The notes under the pieces are model-generated. The model was not told the origin of the DNA, ran no database searches, and saw only the letters and a program-made list of their open reading frames with translations. A stretch of 64,000 nucleotides of DNA from Pseudoxanthomonas sp. GM95 (GTDB taxonomy: Bacteria; Pseudomonadota; Gammaproteobacteria; Xanthomonadales; Xanthomonadaceae): the NCBI RefSeq assembly GCF_900109775.1, contig NZ_FOAX01000002.1, forward strand, positions 1-64,000. Direction: 5' to 3'. This document shows positions 52,003-60,682 of the stretch, in pieces. The translations under genes and the position numbers were made by a program. How positions within the stretch are numbered: the stretch's first letter is position 1; each line of letters starts with the position of its first letter.

Positions 52003-53226
52003 TTACGCCGCGCGCGTCGCAATCGCCGGCGGTACGGCGGCGGCCTTGCGGGCAGGCCAGAACACGGCGATCTGCCCCAGTAGCCACAGCAGCACCGCGC
52101 CGACGGGCAGGTACATCAGCGGCAAGCGTGGCAGTTCGTACTTGCTCATGAGCAGCTGGTTGATGCCGAAGGCCAGCAGCATGCCCAGGACGATGCCGGC
52201 GCTGACCAGCAGCAGGTTCTCGGCCTGGAAGTAGCGCAGGATCTGTCCGCGCGTGGCGCCCAGGGCGCGCCGCACGCCGATCTGGCGCGTGCGTTGCTGC
52301 ACCCAGAAGCTGGTCAGCCCGACGATGCCGCCTGCGGTGACCAGCAGCAGCACCAGGCACACGCTCACCAGCAGCCAGGCCATCGTGCGGTCGTTGTTGT
52401 AATAGGTCTGGCGCGCCTGCTCGGCGGTGCGTGCTTCCTCGCGCGACACCAGTCGCGTCGGGCCGCGTTTGGACAGTGTATCCAGCGCGGCAGTAAGCAC
52501 CGCGGCGCGCTGGCCTGGGTCGGCCACGCGCAGCAGGTAAGTGCCGCGCGTGTAGGGCACGTTGGTCGGAAGCAGCACGGCGTATACGTACTGGGCCGAA
52601 CGCCCGTTGTCGCGTGGCTGCACCAACCGGTCGACCACGCCCACCACCGGATTAGTGCCATCGATGTAGAGCGTCTTGCCCACGGCGTTCTGCCCGGGGA
52701 ACAGCTGCTGGGCCAGTGCCTGACTCAGGATCACCGGCGTGTTGCTACCGGCTTCTGACGCGGGGTTGGAGCGGTAGTCGCGGTACTCGTCGCCATTGAA
52801 GTCGCGTCCCGACACCACCTTCAACCCAAGCGTCTGCAGGATCTGGCCGCCGCCCAGGTAGACCGTCTCGGTCGCCGTCGGTTTGGCCTGGTCGGGCTGC
52901 AGGTTGATGCTGGTGACGCCAAACGACGAACCGAACACGGTCTGGTTGATGATCGAGGCCGAAGTGACGCCGGGGATCGCGCGCAAGCCGGCTAGATCGT
53001 CGCGAGTGACCGCCAATGGATCGCTGTCCTGGGCGATACCGCTGACGCTGACCTCGACCAGATGCGTTTCGTCCAGGCCGGTGGGTCGCTGCATGCGTTC
53101 CAGTCGCTGGCCGATAAGGAACAGCGCGTTGCACACCACCGCGCAGCTGAAGGCGATCTCCAGCACGATCAACGCGGTGGCGATCTTGTGCCGGCGCAAC
53201 GTGGACAGGATGGGGCGCAGTTCCAT
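52003..53226 (-). CDS. FtsX/MacB-type ABC permease B3
   Basis: A 407-residue type-B permease: helix 1 in TALIVLEIAFSCAVVCNALFLI, periplasmic domain without cysteine pair, and a three-helix FtsX domain with VQQRTRQIGVRRALGATRGQ. Its last 38 codons are almost identical at DNA level to those of B2 (52052-52165 against 54611-54724, one difference in 114 bases), while the periplasmic domains of B2 and B3 differ strongly. It begins nine bases after the A3 stop. Confidence 0.86.
   Translation of the reverse strand: MELRPILSTLRRHKIATALIVLEIAFSCAVVCNALFLIGQRLERMQRPTGLDETHLVEVSVSGIAQDSDPLAVTRDDLAGLRAIPGVTSASIINQTVFGSSFGVTSINLQPDQAKPTATETVYLGGGQILQTLGLKVVSGRDFNGDEYRDYRSNPASEAGSNTPVILSQALAQQLFPGQNAVGKTLYIDGTNPVVGVVDRLVQPRDNGRSAQYVYAVLLPTNVPYTRGTYLLRVADPGQRAAVLTAALDTLSKRGPTRLVSREEARTAEQARQTYYNNDRTMAWLLVSVCLVLLLVTAGGIVGLTSFWVQQRTRQIGVRRALGATRGQILRYFQAENLLLVSAGIVLGMLLAFGINQLLMSKYELPRLPLMYLPVGAVLLWLLGQIAVFWPARKAAAVPPAIATRAA
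52052..52165 (-). repeat. 114-base tract nearly identical to 54611-54724
   Basis: The 3' part of B3 matches the 3' part of B2 with one difference (A/G) in 114 bases, counted directly. Flanking sequence diverges abruptly, as after gene conversion or recent unequal exchange. Confidence 0.93.
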
Positions 53227-53235
53227 GGGATCTCC

Positions 53236-54540
53236 TTACTGCGACTTGAGCTGGATGGCGGGCGTGACCTGCATGGCGCGCCACGCGGGCAGCGCCCCGG
53301 CTACCAGGCTGCTCAGCAGCGCCAGGACGAACGTCGTCAGCAGCATGGTCGTGTCCATGTGTGCCAGCGACGCGTAATCGGCCGGCTGCCGGCGCACCAC
53401 GGCCAGTCCCAGCAGCGCCAGGAGTAGGCCCAGCGCGCCGCCGCTCAGGCCGACGATGCCGGACTCGACCAGGTATTGCGCGAACACCGTGAGCCGGCTG
53501 GCGCCAAGTGCGCGGCGCACGCCGATCTCGCTACTGCGGCGCAGGAACTTGGCCAGCAGCAGTCCGATGGTGTTGAGCAGGCAGATCAGCAGAAAGCCCA
53601 GTGCCAGCCACAGTTGCAGGCGCACGTCCGATGGCACGACGCGGTTGTGGTCCAGCCACTGCATCACGTCGCGCAGCTGCACCTCACCCGCATGACGGAA
53701 GCGGCCCAGGTCGTGCTGGCGGGCGATGTAGTTGTCCAGGTAGCGGCGATAGCCGGCGGCATCCGAGGCACTGCCCAGCTCGGTCCAGTACTGCAGGAAA
53801 GCACAGGGGGCCGAAAGCGCGGTGCGGCCCTCCGGCGCGTCGCCCCAGCACCACATCGAACCACTCAGCGCCAGCTTCAGGTCCACCGCGGTGGAAAAGG
53901 GGATGAAGATGTTCTCGCTGTCGCCGAACTCGTTGTTGGTCAGGTCGTAGAAGCGCGGATTGACCGCCCAGGTATCGAGTACGCCGATCACGCGCAGCCC
54001 TTGGCCATCGAGCTGGATCATGCGGCCGGTGCTGTCGGCACCGCCGAACAGGGTCTGGTTGAGCTTGGAAGAAATCACCGCCACCCTCGCGTGGTCACCA
54101 TCGTCGCGCGTCGACCATGGCCGCCCATAGCGCAGCGGCACGTCGAACATCGGGAAGAAGTCGGCTGTGGTGTAGCGAGATTCGACCCGGAACGCCGATT
54201 GCCCGGCCGTGGTCGGCGTGATCACCGCGCGCCCGGCGGACATCATCGCCTGGCGCTTGCCGTGCGCTTCCTTGAGCAGTGTCTCGGCGTCGATGCGGGT
54301 CATCTGCAGCGATTCGCCTGACTCGTCGGGTTCGTACTGGCTGTCGGGCAGCACGTTCATCTGCACTGTGAACAGACGGGCGCTCTTGCCCGGGATCGGA
54401 TCGCCGGAGATGACATGGAACACCGTCAGCGTGGTCATCGACGCGCCGATGCCCAGCGCGATGGTCAGCACCATCAGCGCGGTCAACGCCTTGTTGCGGC
54501 CGAAGCTGCGCAGGGCCAGGTTGAGGTAGTAGGCGAACAT
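53236..54540 (-). CDS. FtsX/MacB-type ABC permease A3
   Basis: A 434-residue type-A permease. N-terminal MFAYYLNLALRSFGRNKALT leads into helix 1, the periplasmic domain has cysteines 231 and 246 (MWCWGDAPEG...SAPC), and the FtsX domain shows RRSSEIGVRRALGASRLT. The last codons and the junction to B3 (53229-53283) are identical over 55 bases to the A2-B2 junction (55780-55834), showing that an A-B unit was duplicated. Confidence 0.86.
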   Translation of the reverse strand: MFAYYLNLALRSFGRNKALTALMVLTIALGIGASMTTLTVFHVISGDPIPGKSARLFTVQMNVLPDSQYEPDESGESLQMTRIDAETLLKEAHGKRQAMMSAGRAVITPTTAGQSAFRVESRYTTADFFPMFDVPLRYGRPWSTRDDGDHARVAVISSKLNQTLFGGADSTGRMIQLDGQGLRVIGVLDTWAVNPRFYDLTNNEFGDSENIFIPFSTAVDLKLALSGSMWCWGDAPEGRTALSAPCAFLQYWTELGSASDAAGYRRYLDNYIARQHDLGRFRHAGEVQLRDVMQWLDHNRVVPSDVRLQLWLALGFLLICLLNTIGLLLAKFLRRSSEIGVRRALGASRLTVFAQYLVESGIVGLSGGALGLLLALLGLAVVRRQPADYASLAHMDTTMLLTTFVLALLSSLVAGALPAWRAMQVTPAIQLKSQ

Positions 54541-54561
54541 GTGCAGCTCCTGCGCGGGCGC

Positions 54562-55776
54562 TTACGCGCTGCGCGTGGCGATGGCCGGCGGCACCGACGC
54601 GGCGCGACGTGCAGGCCAGAACACGGCGATCTGCCCCAGTAGCCACAGCAGCACCGCGCCGACGGGCAGGTACATCAGCGGCAGGCGTGGCAGTTCGTAC
54701 TTGCTCATGAGCAGCTGGTTGATGGCATAGGCCAGGACCATGCCCAGCACGATGCCGACCGTGGCCAGCAGGAAGTTCTCGGTCTGGAAGTAGCGCAGAA
54801 TCTGTGTCCTGGTCGCACCCAAGGCGCGGCGCACGCCGATCTGGCGCGTGCGTTGGGCCACCCAGAAGCTGGCCAGGCCGATGATGCCCAGCGCGGTCAC
54901 CACCAGCAGCGCGACGCTCACGGCGACCAGCATCCAGGCCATCGCGCGGTCGTTGCGGTAGAACTTGGCGCGCATGTCTTCCAGCGTGCCGGTGGCGTTC
55001 TTGCTGACGATGCGGGTCGGGCCGTACGTGGCCAGCACTTTCTTCGCCTGCTCAAGGATGGCCTGGCGCTGGCTGGCATCGGTCACGCGGACCGCGTACA
55101 CGCCGCCATCCATGTAGCTGAAGCGCGAGGGGAACAGCATCGACATGTCGTATTCCGCCGATGGGCCGGCATCGCGCGGCTTGGGCAGGTGTTCGATGAT
55201 GCCGACCACACGATGCGGCTGTTTGCCGAAGACATACATCGACTTGCCGATGGCCGACTGGTCCGGGAACAACCGCTGCGCCAGCGCGCGCGTCAGGATG
55301 ACGGCGGAGTACTCGTTGGTGTCCGAATCGACGTACTCGGATGCGTTGAAGTCGCGGCCTTCGAGCAGCTTCAGGCCCAGGGTCTTGATGCCATCCTCGG
55401 CCACCATGTAGTTGGTGGTGGTCATGGTGGCGTCGTCCTGGTCCGGGCGCAGCTTGATGCTGCTCATCCACACCGAGTTGCCGAAGGGCGCCTGGTTGAC
55501 CGTGGTGGCCGACGCCACGCCGGGGATGGCGCGCAGGCTGTCCAGGTCGGCGCGGGTGACGGCCTTCGCGTCGGCGTCCTCGCTGATGCCATTGGTGCGC
55601 ACGAACAGCAGGTGCGCTTCGTCCATGCCGCTGGGGCGATGCATGTGGTCCAGGCGGTTGCCGATCAGGAACAGCGCATTGCAGACGATCGCGCAGCTCA
55701 GGGCGATCTCCAGCACGATCAACAGCGCGGCGGTCTTGTGGCGCAACAGCGTGGACAGGATGGGGCGCAGTTCCAT
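54562..55776 (-). CDS. FtsX/MacB-type ABC permease B2
   Basis: A 404-residue type-B permease starting MELRPILSTLLRHKTAALLI, with helix 1 in LIVLEIALSCAIVCNALFLI and a FtsX domain with VAQRTRQIGVRRALGATRTQ. N-terminal and C-terminal ends are close to B3, whereas the middle, which faces the periplasm, is its own. It starts ten bases after the A2 stop. Confidence 0.86.
   Translation of the reverse strand: MELRPILSTLLRHKTAALLIVLEIALSCAIVCNALFLIGNRLDHMHRPSGMDEAHLLFVRTNGISEDADAKAVTRADLDSLRAIPGVASATTVNQAPFGNSVWMSSIKLRPDQDDATMTTTNYMVAEDGIKTLGLKLLEGRDFNASEYVDSDTNEYSAVILTRALAQRLFPDQSAIGKSMYVFGKQPHRVVGIIEHLPKPRDAGPSAEYDMSMLFPSRFSYMDGGVYAVRVTDASQRQAILEQAKKVLATYGPTRIVSKNATGTLEDMRAKFYRNDRAMAWMLVAVSVALLVVTALGIIGLASFWVAQRTRQIGVRRALGATRTQILRYFQTENFLLATVGIVLGMVLAYAINQLLMSKYELPRLPLMYLPVGAVLLWLLGQIAVFWPARRAASVPPAIATRSA
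54611..54724 (-). repeat. 114-base tract nearly identical to 52052-52165
   Basis: Partner of the B3 tract described at 52052; it encodes the last two helices' turn (MSKYELPRLPLMYLPVGAVL) shared by B2 and B3. Confidence 0.93.
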
Positions 55777-55786
55777 GATGATCTCC

Positions 55787-57091
55787 TTACTGCGACTTGA
55801 GCTGGATGGCGGGCGTGACCTGCATGGCGCGCCAGGCGGGCACCATGCCGGCCAGCAGGCTGCTGGCGATGGCCAGCACGAAGGTCCCCAGCAGCATCGC
55901 GGTATCCAGGTGGGCCAGCGCGGCGTACTCGGTGGGCTGGTGGCGCACGGCCCACAGGCCGAGCAGGGCGATGCCCAGACCCAGTACGCCGCCGGCCAGG
56001 CCGACCGTGCCGGCTTCCACCAGGCATTGCTTGAAGATGTCCGCGCGCGAGGCGCCTAGTGCGCGGCGCACGCCGATCTCGCCGCCACGCCGCAGGAACT
56101 TGGCCAGCAGCAGGCCCACGGTGTTGAGCAGGCACACCGCCAGGAAGCCCAGCGCCAGCCAGGCCTGCAGGCGCACGTCGCTAGGTACCACCTGGTTGAA
56201 ATCCAGCCAGGTCATCACGTCGCTCAGGCGCACGTTGCTCGGCCGCTGGAAGCGCCCGGCGGCACGCTGCTGGTCCGAATAGTTGGACAGGTACGCACGA
56301 TAGTCGGCCGCCTTCTGCGCCGAATCCAGCTGCGCCCAGTACTGCACCCAGATGCACGGCGCATTGAGGTCGGTGCTGTCGCCATCGCTGTCGCTCCAGC
56401 AGTTCATGTTGCCGCTGTTGCTCCACTTCAGGTCCATTGCCGCGGAGAAGGGCACGTAGATCTCTTCCGGATCGCCGCTGTAGCGGTTGTTGGTCAGGTC
56501 GTAGAAGCGCGGGTTGGGGTTCCAGTCGCCCAGCACGCCGATCACGCGGAACGCGACCTTGCCCAGCCGCAGCGTGCGGCCGGTGGGATCGGCATCGCCG
56601 AACAGCTTCTGGCTGAGCTCGCTGCTGATCACCGCCACGCGCGCGCGGGCGGCGTCATCGCTCGCGCTCCAGGCCTGGCCGTGTGCGAACGGCGCGTCGA
56701 ACATCGGGAAGAAATCGGCGGTGGTGTAGCGCGCCTGCAGGATGAAAGGCGCCAGCCCCGAGGTCTCCGGCTCCACGGCGGCGCTGCCGGCGGACATCAT
56801 CGCCTGGCGGTCGGCGCGCTTTTCGCGCAACAGGGTTTCGGCATCGAAGCGCGTCAGCTGCGGCGCCGGATCGCCGCCCGGCGTGTAGCCATTCATCGGG
56901 AACGGATCCAGCTGCACGTAGAACAGCTTGTCGCTCTTGGCCGGGATCGGATCGCCGGACAGCACGTGGAACACGGTCAGCGTGGTCATCGAGGCGCCGA
57001 TGCCCAGCGCCACGGCCAGCACCATCAGCGCGGTCAGCACCTTGTTGCGCTTGAAGCTGCGCACCGCCAGATTGAAGTAGTAGGCAAGCAT
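55787..57091 (-). CDS. FtsX/MacB-type ABC permease A2
   Basis: A 434-residue type-A permease (MLAYYFNLAVRSFKRNKVLT). Periplasmic cysteines are at 231 and 246 (NCWSDSDGDS...APC), inside an acidic loop. The FtsX domain has RRGGEIGVRRALGASRADIF, and its end reads AMQVTPAIQLKSQ as in A3. The true start is the ATG at 57091; the frame's extension further upstream lies inside B1. The gap to B1 is 26 bases. Confidence 0.86.
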   Translation of the reverse strand: MLAYYFNLAVRSFKRNKVLTALMVLAVALGIGASMTTLTVFHVLSGDPIPAKSDKLFYVQLDPFPMNGYTPGGDPAPQLTRFDAETLLREKRADRQAMMSAGSAAVEPETSGLAPFILQARYTTADFFPMFDAPFAHGQAWSASDDAARARVAVISSELSQKLFGDADPTGRTLRLGKVAFRVIGVLGDWNPNPRFYDLTNNRYSGDPEEIYVPFSAAMDLKWSNSGNMNCWSDSDGDSTDLNAPCIWVQYWAQLDSAQKAADYRAYLSNYSDQQRAAGRFQRPSNVRLSDVMTWLDFNQVVPSDVRLQAWLALGFLAVCLLNTVGLLLAKFLRRGGEIGVRRALGASRADIFKQCLVEAGTVGLAGGVLGLGIALLGLWAVRHQPTEYAALAHLDTAMLLGTFVLAIASSLLAGMVPAWRAMQVTPAIQLKSQ

Positions 57092-57117
57092 GGTCGACTC
57101 CGGATGCAGTGGGCGCC

Positions 57118-58353
57118 TCAGGCGCTGCGCGTGGCGATGGCTGGCGGGACCGCGGCGGCGCGGCGCGCGGGCCACAGCACCGAGGCCTGGCCCAGCAGCC
57201 ACAGCACCAGCGCGCCGATCGGCAGGTACAGCAGCGGCAGCCGCGGCAGTTCGTACTGGCGCATGAGCAGCTGGTTGAGCGCGTAGGCCAGGCCCATGCC
57301 CAGCGCGATGCCCAGCGTCACCAGCAGGAAATTCTCGGTCTGGAAGTAACGCAGGATCTGGCCCTTGGTCGCGCCCAGCGCGCGGCGCACGCCGATCTGG
57401 CGCGTGCGTTGGGCCACCCAGAAGCTGGCTAGGCCGATGATGCCCAGCGCGGTCACCAGCAGCAGCGCCACGCACAGGGTGATCAGCAGCCCCATCATGT
57501 CGCGGTCATCGCTGAAGTAATCGGTGCGCCATTCGTCAAAGGTCTTCTGCTGCATCACCAGGCGGTTGGGATTGACGCGATTGATCGCATCGACCGCGTC
57601 ATGCAGCACCTGCGCGCGCTGGGCCGGGTCCTTCACCCGCAACACGTAGTAACCGCCGCTGGTGTAGTTCTGGCGCAGCGGCATCAGCATCGAATAGCTG
57701 GTGTTGTTGGCCATCAGGTTGGGGCGGCGCAGGCGCTCGACCACGCCCACGATCATCAGCGGGATGTTGGCCATGTAGACCTGCTTGCCCACGGCCGATT
57801 CGCCGGGGAACAGCTTCTCGGCCGCCTCGCGACTGACGATCAGCGACAGGGTGCGCGCGGGCACGCCGCTGCTGGTGCCCAGCTGGGTCATCAGCTCGGA
57901 CCAGTCGAGATATTCGTCGGGGTTGAAATCGCGCCCGGCGATCACGTTCAGGCCCAGCGTGCGCACGGCGCCTTCGTCGCCGGTGTACATGGCCGCGCTC
58001 AGTGTCGGGATCTGTTGATCGGGCTTGACCGCCAGCGAGGAGTTGTTGGAGCCACGCCGGAACGGCAGCTGGTTGACGATGGCCACCTGGGTCACGCCTG
58101 GCACGGCGCGCAGGGCGGCCAGGTCTTCCTGGCTGATCGCGTTGGGGTTGGCATGTTTGCCCACGCCAGTGAGATACAGGGTGACCAGCTCGTGCTCGGC
58201 GACGCCGCTGGTTTCCCGCAGGCTTTCCCAGCGCTGGGACACGATGAACAACGCGTTGCAGATGATCGCGCAAGCCAGGGCGATCTCCACCACGATCAAC
58301 GCGGCAGCGGTCTTGTGGCGTCGCAGGGTCGAAAGGATCGGGCGGATTTCCAT
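57118..58353 (-). CDS. FtsX/MacB-type ABC permease B1
   Basis: A 411-residue type-B permease: MEIRPILSTLRRHKTAAALI, helix 1 in IVVEIALACAIICNALFIV, a periplasmic domain without cysteines, and FtsX helices beginning at DMMGLLITLCVALLLV, with VAQRTRQIGVRRALGATKGQ. It is separated from A1 by 151 bases that hold a REP-like repeat, the widest gap among the permeases. Confidence 0.86.
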   Translation of the reverse strand: MEIRPILSTLRRHKTAAALIVVEIALACAIICNALFIVSQRWESLRETSGVAEHELVTLYLTGVGKHANPNAISQEDLAALRAVPGVTQVAIVNQLPFRRGSNNSSLAVKPDQQIPTLSAAMYTGDEGAVRTLGLNVIAGRDFNPDEYLDWSELMTQLGTSSGVPARTLSLIVSREAAEKLFPGESAVGKQVYMANIPLMIVGVVERLRRPNLMANNTSYSMLMPLRQNYTSGGYYVLRVKDPAQRAQVLHDAVDAINRVNPNRLVMQQKTFDEWRTDYFSDDRDMMGLLITLCVALLLVTALGIIGLASFWVAQRTRQIGVRRALGATKGQILRYFQTENFLLVTLGIALGMGLAYALNQLLMRQYELPRLPLLYLPIGALVLWLLGQASVLWPARRAAAVPPAIATRSA

Positions 58354-58376
58354 GGGTCTCTCCGTGAAACTTGGCG

Positions 58377-58498
58377 CCCCTCTCCCCTCGGGAGAGGGGT
58401 TGGGGTGAGGGTTGGTGAAGGATGTGGTGGCTCGGACGTCTTTGATTCCGCCGAACCCTCATTCACCCTTCGGGCACCTTCTCCCAAAGGGAGAAGGA
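58377..58498. repeat. REP-type inverted pair inside the permease operon
   Basis: CCCCTCTCCC-TC-GGGAGAGGGG with a TTGGGGTGAGGGT tail is mirrored by AACCCTCATTCACCC and CTTCTCCC-aaa-GGGAGAAG. This is the familiar dispersed double-hairpin of many high-GC proteobacteria. It separates A1 from B1 and would fold in the mRNA. Confidence 0.8.
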
Positions 58499-58504
58499 TT
58501 CAAC

Positions 58505-59809
58505 TCACTGCGTCTTCAACTGCACCGCTGGCGTGATCTGCATCGCGCGCCACGCCGGCAGCAATCCCGCCACCAGGCTCGCGCACACCGCCAGCACGAA
58601 GGTCATCAGCAGCATCGACAGGTCCAGCTGCGCCAGCGCCGCATAGCCGGTCGGGCGGTGGCGCACGGCCCATAGCCCCAGCTCGGCCAGGCCTAAGCCG
58701 AGTACGCCGCCGGCCAGGCCGATGCTGCCGGCTTCCACCAGGCACTGCTTGAAGATCTCGGTGCGGCTGGCGCCCAGCGCACGGCGCACGCCGATCTCGC
58801 CGCTGCGGCGCAGGAACTTCGCCAGCAGCAGGCCCACGGTGTTGACCAGGCAGACCAGCAGGAAGCCCATCGCCAGCCACAGCTGCAGGCGCACATCGCC
58901 CGGCACCGCGCCGTTGTAGTCCAGCCAGTCCATGACGTTGCGCAGGCGGGTGTTCGGCGGGCGCTGGAAACGGCCGCTCTCATGCTGCTGCTGCGAATAG
59001 CGATCCAGGTAGGCCTTGAAGTCATCCGCCTTCGAAGCGCTGTCCAGTTCCACCCAGTACTGGGCGAACGCGCACGGCGCGCCACGCGCGGTGCCGTCGA
59101 TGGTGGCCTCCGGGCCGTAGCAGTTCATGCTGCCGCTGCGCGACTGGCCCAGGCCGATCGCCGTCTGGAACGGCTCGAACACCTGCTCGTCGGTGTTGTA
59201 GGTGCCCACGTTCAAGTCGTAGAACAGCGGCTTGGGCGCCCAGTCGTCGATAACCCCGACGATCTGGAAATCATGGCCGTCGATGCGCAGCGTCTTGCCG
59301 GTGCTGTCGGCGCCATTGAACAACTTGTCGTTGAGCACCTTGGCGATCACCACCACGCGCGCCTGCCCATCGTCGTCGCTGGCCGACCACGCGCGGCCGA
59401 ACAGGAACGGCACGTCGAACATCGTGAAGAAATCCGGCGTGGTGTAGCGCCCGTCCAGCATGAAGGGCTTGAGCGCGCCACCTGCAGGTTCGACCGTGAT
59501 ACTGCCGCCGGTCATCAGCACCTGGCGCTTGGCCTGCTTCTGTTGCAGCAGCGTCTCGCCGTCGTAGCGGCTGATGTCCGACTGCGGCTCGTCGCCGGGC
59601 GTGTAGCCGGCCAGCATTTCCGGATCCACCTGCACATGGAAGAGCCGCTCGCTCTTCTGCGGGATCGGATCGCCCGACAGTACATGGAACACCGTCAGCG
59701 TGGTCATCGACGCCCCGATGCCCAGCGCGATCGCCAGCACCATCAGCGCGGTCAACACCTTGTTGCGGCCGAAGCTGCGCAAGGCCAGGTTGCAGTAGTA
59801 GGCGAACAT
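58505..59809 (-). CDS. FtsX/MacB-type ABC permease A1
   Basis: A 434-residue type-A permease, first of the array, 29 bases after the ATPase gene. MFAYYCNLALRSFGRNKVLT precedes helix 1 (VLAIALGIGASMTTLTVFHV), the periplasmic domain carries Cys230 and Cys246 (NCYGPEA...GAPC), and the FtsX domain has RRSGEIGVRRALGASRTEIF. Proteins of this family form dimers on a MacB/LolD-type ATPase and work as mechanotransmitters rather than as channels. Confidence 0.87.
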   Translation of the reverse strand: MFAYYCNLALRSFGRNKVLTALMVLAIALGIGASMTTLTVFHVLSGDPIPQKSERLFHVQVDPEMLAGYTPGDEPQSDISRYDGETLLQQKQAKRQVLMTGGSITVEPAGGALKPFMLDGRYTTPDFFTMFDVPFLFGRAWSASDDDGQARVVVIAKVLNDKLFNGADSTGKTLRIDGHDFQIVGVIDDWAPKPLFYDLNVGTYNTDEQVFEPFQTAIGLGQSRSGSMNCYGPEATIDGTARGAPCAFAQYWVELDSASKADDFKAYLDRYSQQQHESGRFQRPPNTRLRNVMDWLDYNGAVPGDVRLQLWLAMGFLLVCLVNTVGLLLAKFLRRSGEIGVRRALGASRTEIFKQCLVEAGSIGLAGGVLGLGLAELGLWAVRHRPTGYAALAQLDLSMLLMTFVLAVCASLVAGLLPAWRAMQITPAVQLKTQ

Positions 59810-59838
59810 GCGTGGGCTCCGGGATGGCGGGGTGGAGC

Positions 59839-60558
59839 TCAGGCTTGCGTGGACAGTGCGGGTTCGGCCGCGGCCATCAGCGCCGCTTCGCGCACCAGGT
59901 CGGTGGCCTGGCCGTCGACGATGTGCACGTTGCGCTGGGCGCGGGCGGCCAGTTCGGGGTCGTGGGTCACCATCACGATGGTGCTGCCCTGGGCGTTGAT
60001 CTCTTCCAACAGTTCCATCACGCCGCGGGCCATCTGCGAGTCGAGGTTGCCGGTCGGTTCGTCGGCCAGCAGCAGGCGCGGGCTGCCGGCCAGGGCGCGG
60101 GCGATGGCAGCGCGCTGCTGCTGGCCGCCGGAGAGTTCGGCCGGGTAGTGCTTCATGCGCGAACCCAGGCCCACGCGCTCCAGCGACTCGGTGATGCGCT
60201 GCTTGCGCTCGGCCGCGGCCATGCCGCGATAGCGCAGCGGCACGTCGACGTTGTCGAACAGGTTGAGATCGGGGATCAGGTTGAAGCTCTGGAAGATGAA
60301 GCCGATCTTCTGGTTGCGCAGCTTGCTGCGCGCGTTGTCCGACAGGTTGGACACGTCTTCGCCATCGAGCTTGTAGGTGCCCGAGGTGAAGGTCTCCAGC
60401 AGGCCGGCGATGTTGAGGAAGGTGGTCTTGCCCGAGCCGGAAGGACCGGTGACGGCGACGAATTCGCCTTCCTTCACGTGCAGGTCCAGCGTGCGCAGAG
60501 CGTGTGTCTGCACCTGCTCGGTGCGGAAGACCTTGGAGACGGCGTGCATGTCGAGCAT
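59839..60558 (-). CDS. MacB/LolD-type ABC transporter ATPase
   Basis: A 239-residue ATPase with Walker A GPSGSGKTTFLNIAG, Q loop FIFQSFNLIPDL, signature LSGGQQQRAAIARALA, Walker B LLLADEPTGNLD and switch VTHDPE. FQSFNLIPDLNLFDNV is typical of the LolD/MacB/FtsE subgroup that drives FtsX-like permeases. A 20-residue Ala-rich tail follows the core. It is the only ATPase gene in an operon with ten permease genes, so all pairs presumably share it. AAGGA stands before the ATG. Confidence 0.93.
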   Translation of the reverse strand: MLDMHAVSKVFRTEQVQTHALRTLDLHVKEGEFVAVTGPSGSGKTTFLNIAGLLETFTSGTYKLDGEDVSNLSDNARSKLRNQKIGFIFQSFNLIPDLNLFDNVDVPLRYRGMAAAERKQRITESLERVGLGSRMKHYPAELSGGQQQRAAIARALAGSPRLLLADEPTGNLDSQMARGVMELLEEINAQGSTIVMVTHDPELAARAQRNVHIVDGQATDLVREAALMAAAEPALSTQA

Positions 60559-60600
60559 GGGAATGTCCTTGTCAGTGGAGCGGGTCTGTGGAACGTGGTG

Positions 60601-60667
60601 GTGTGAGCTGCTGCAGCGGCGATGGGACTTGTCGGGAAAGCCTCATCGCCGATCGATCGGCTCCCAC
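60601..60667. repeat. REP-like inverted pair between adaptor and ATPase genes
   Basis: GTGTGAGCTGCTGCAGCGG is faced by CCGATCGATCGGCTCCCAC with a short GGGACTTGTCGGGAAAGCC centre. It is of the same GTGGGAGC class as the element at 39138. It may adjust the ratio of adaptor to ATPase through mRNA processing. Confidence 0.7.
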
Positions 60668-60682
60668 GAAAGCGGGGATGGA

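Noticed and set aside
46789-59809. Frameshifted pseudogenes among the tandem permeases
   Set aside because: All ten frames are intact from start to stop with the full helix, periplasmic-domain and FtsX pattern; none is truncated.
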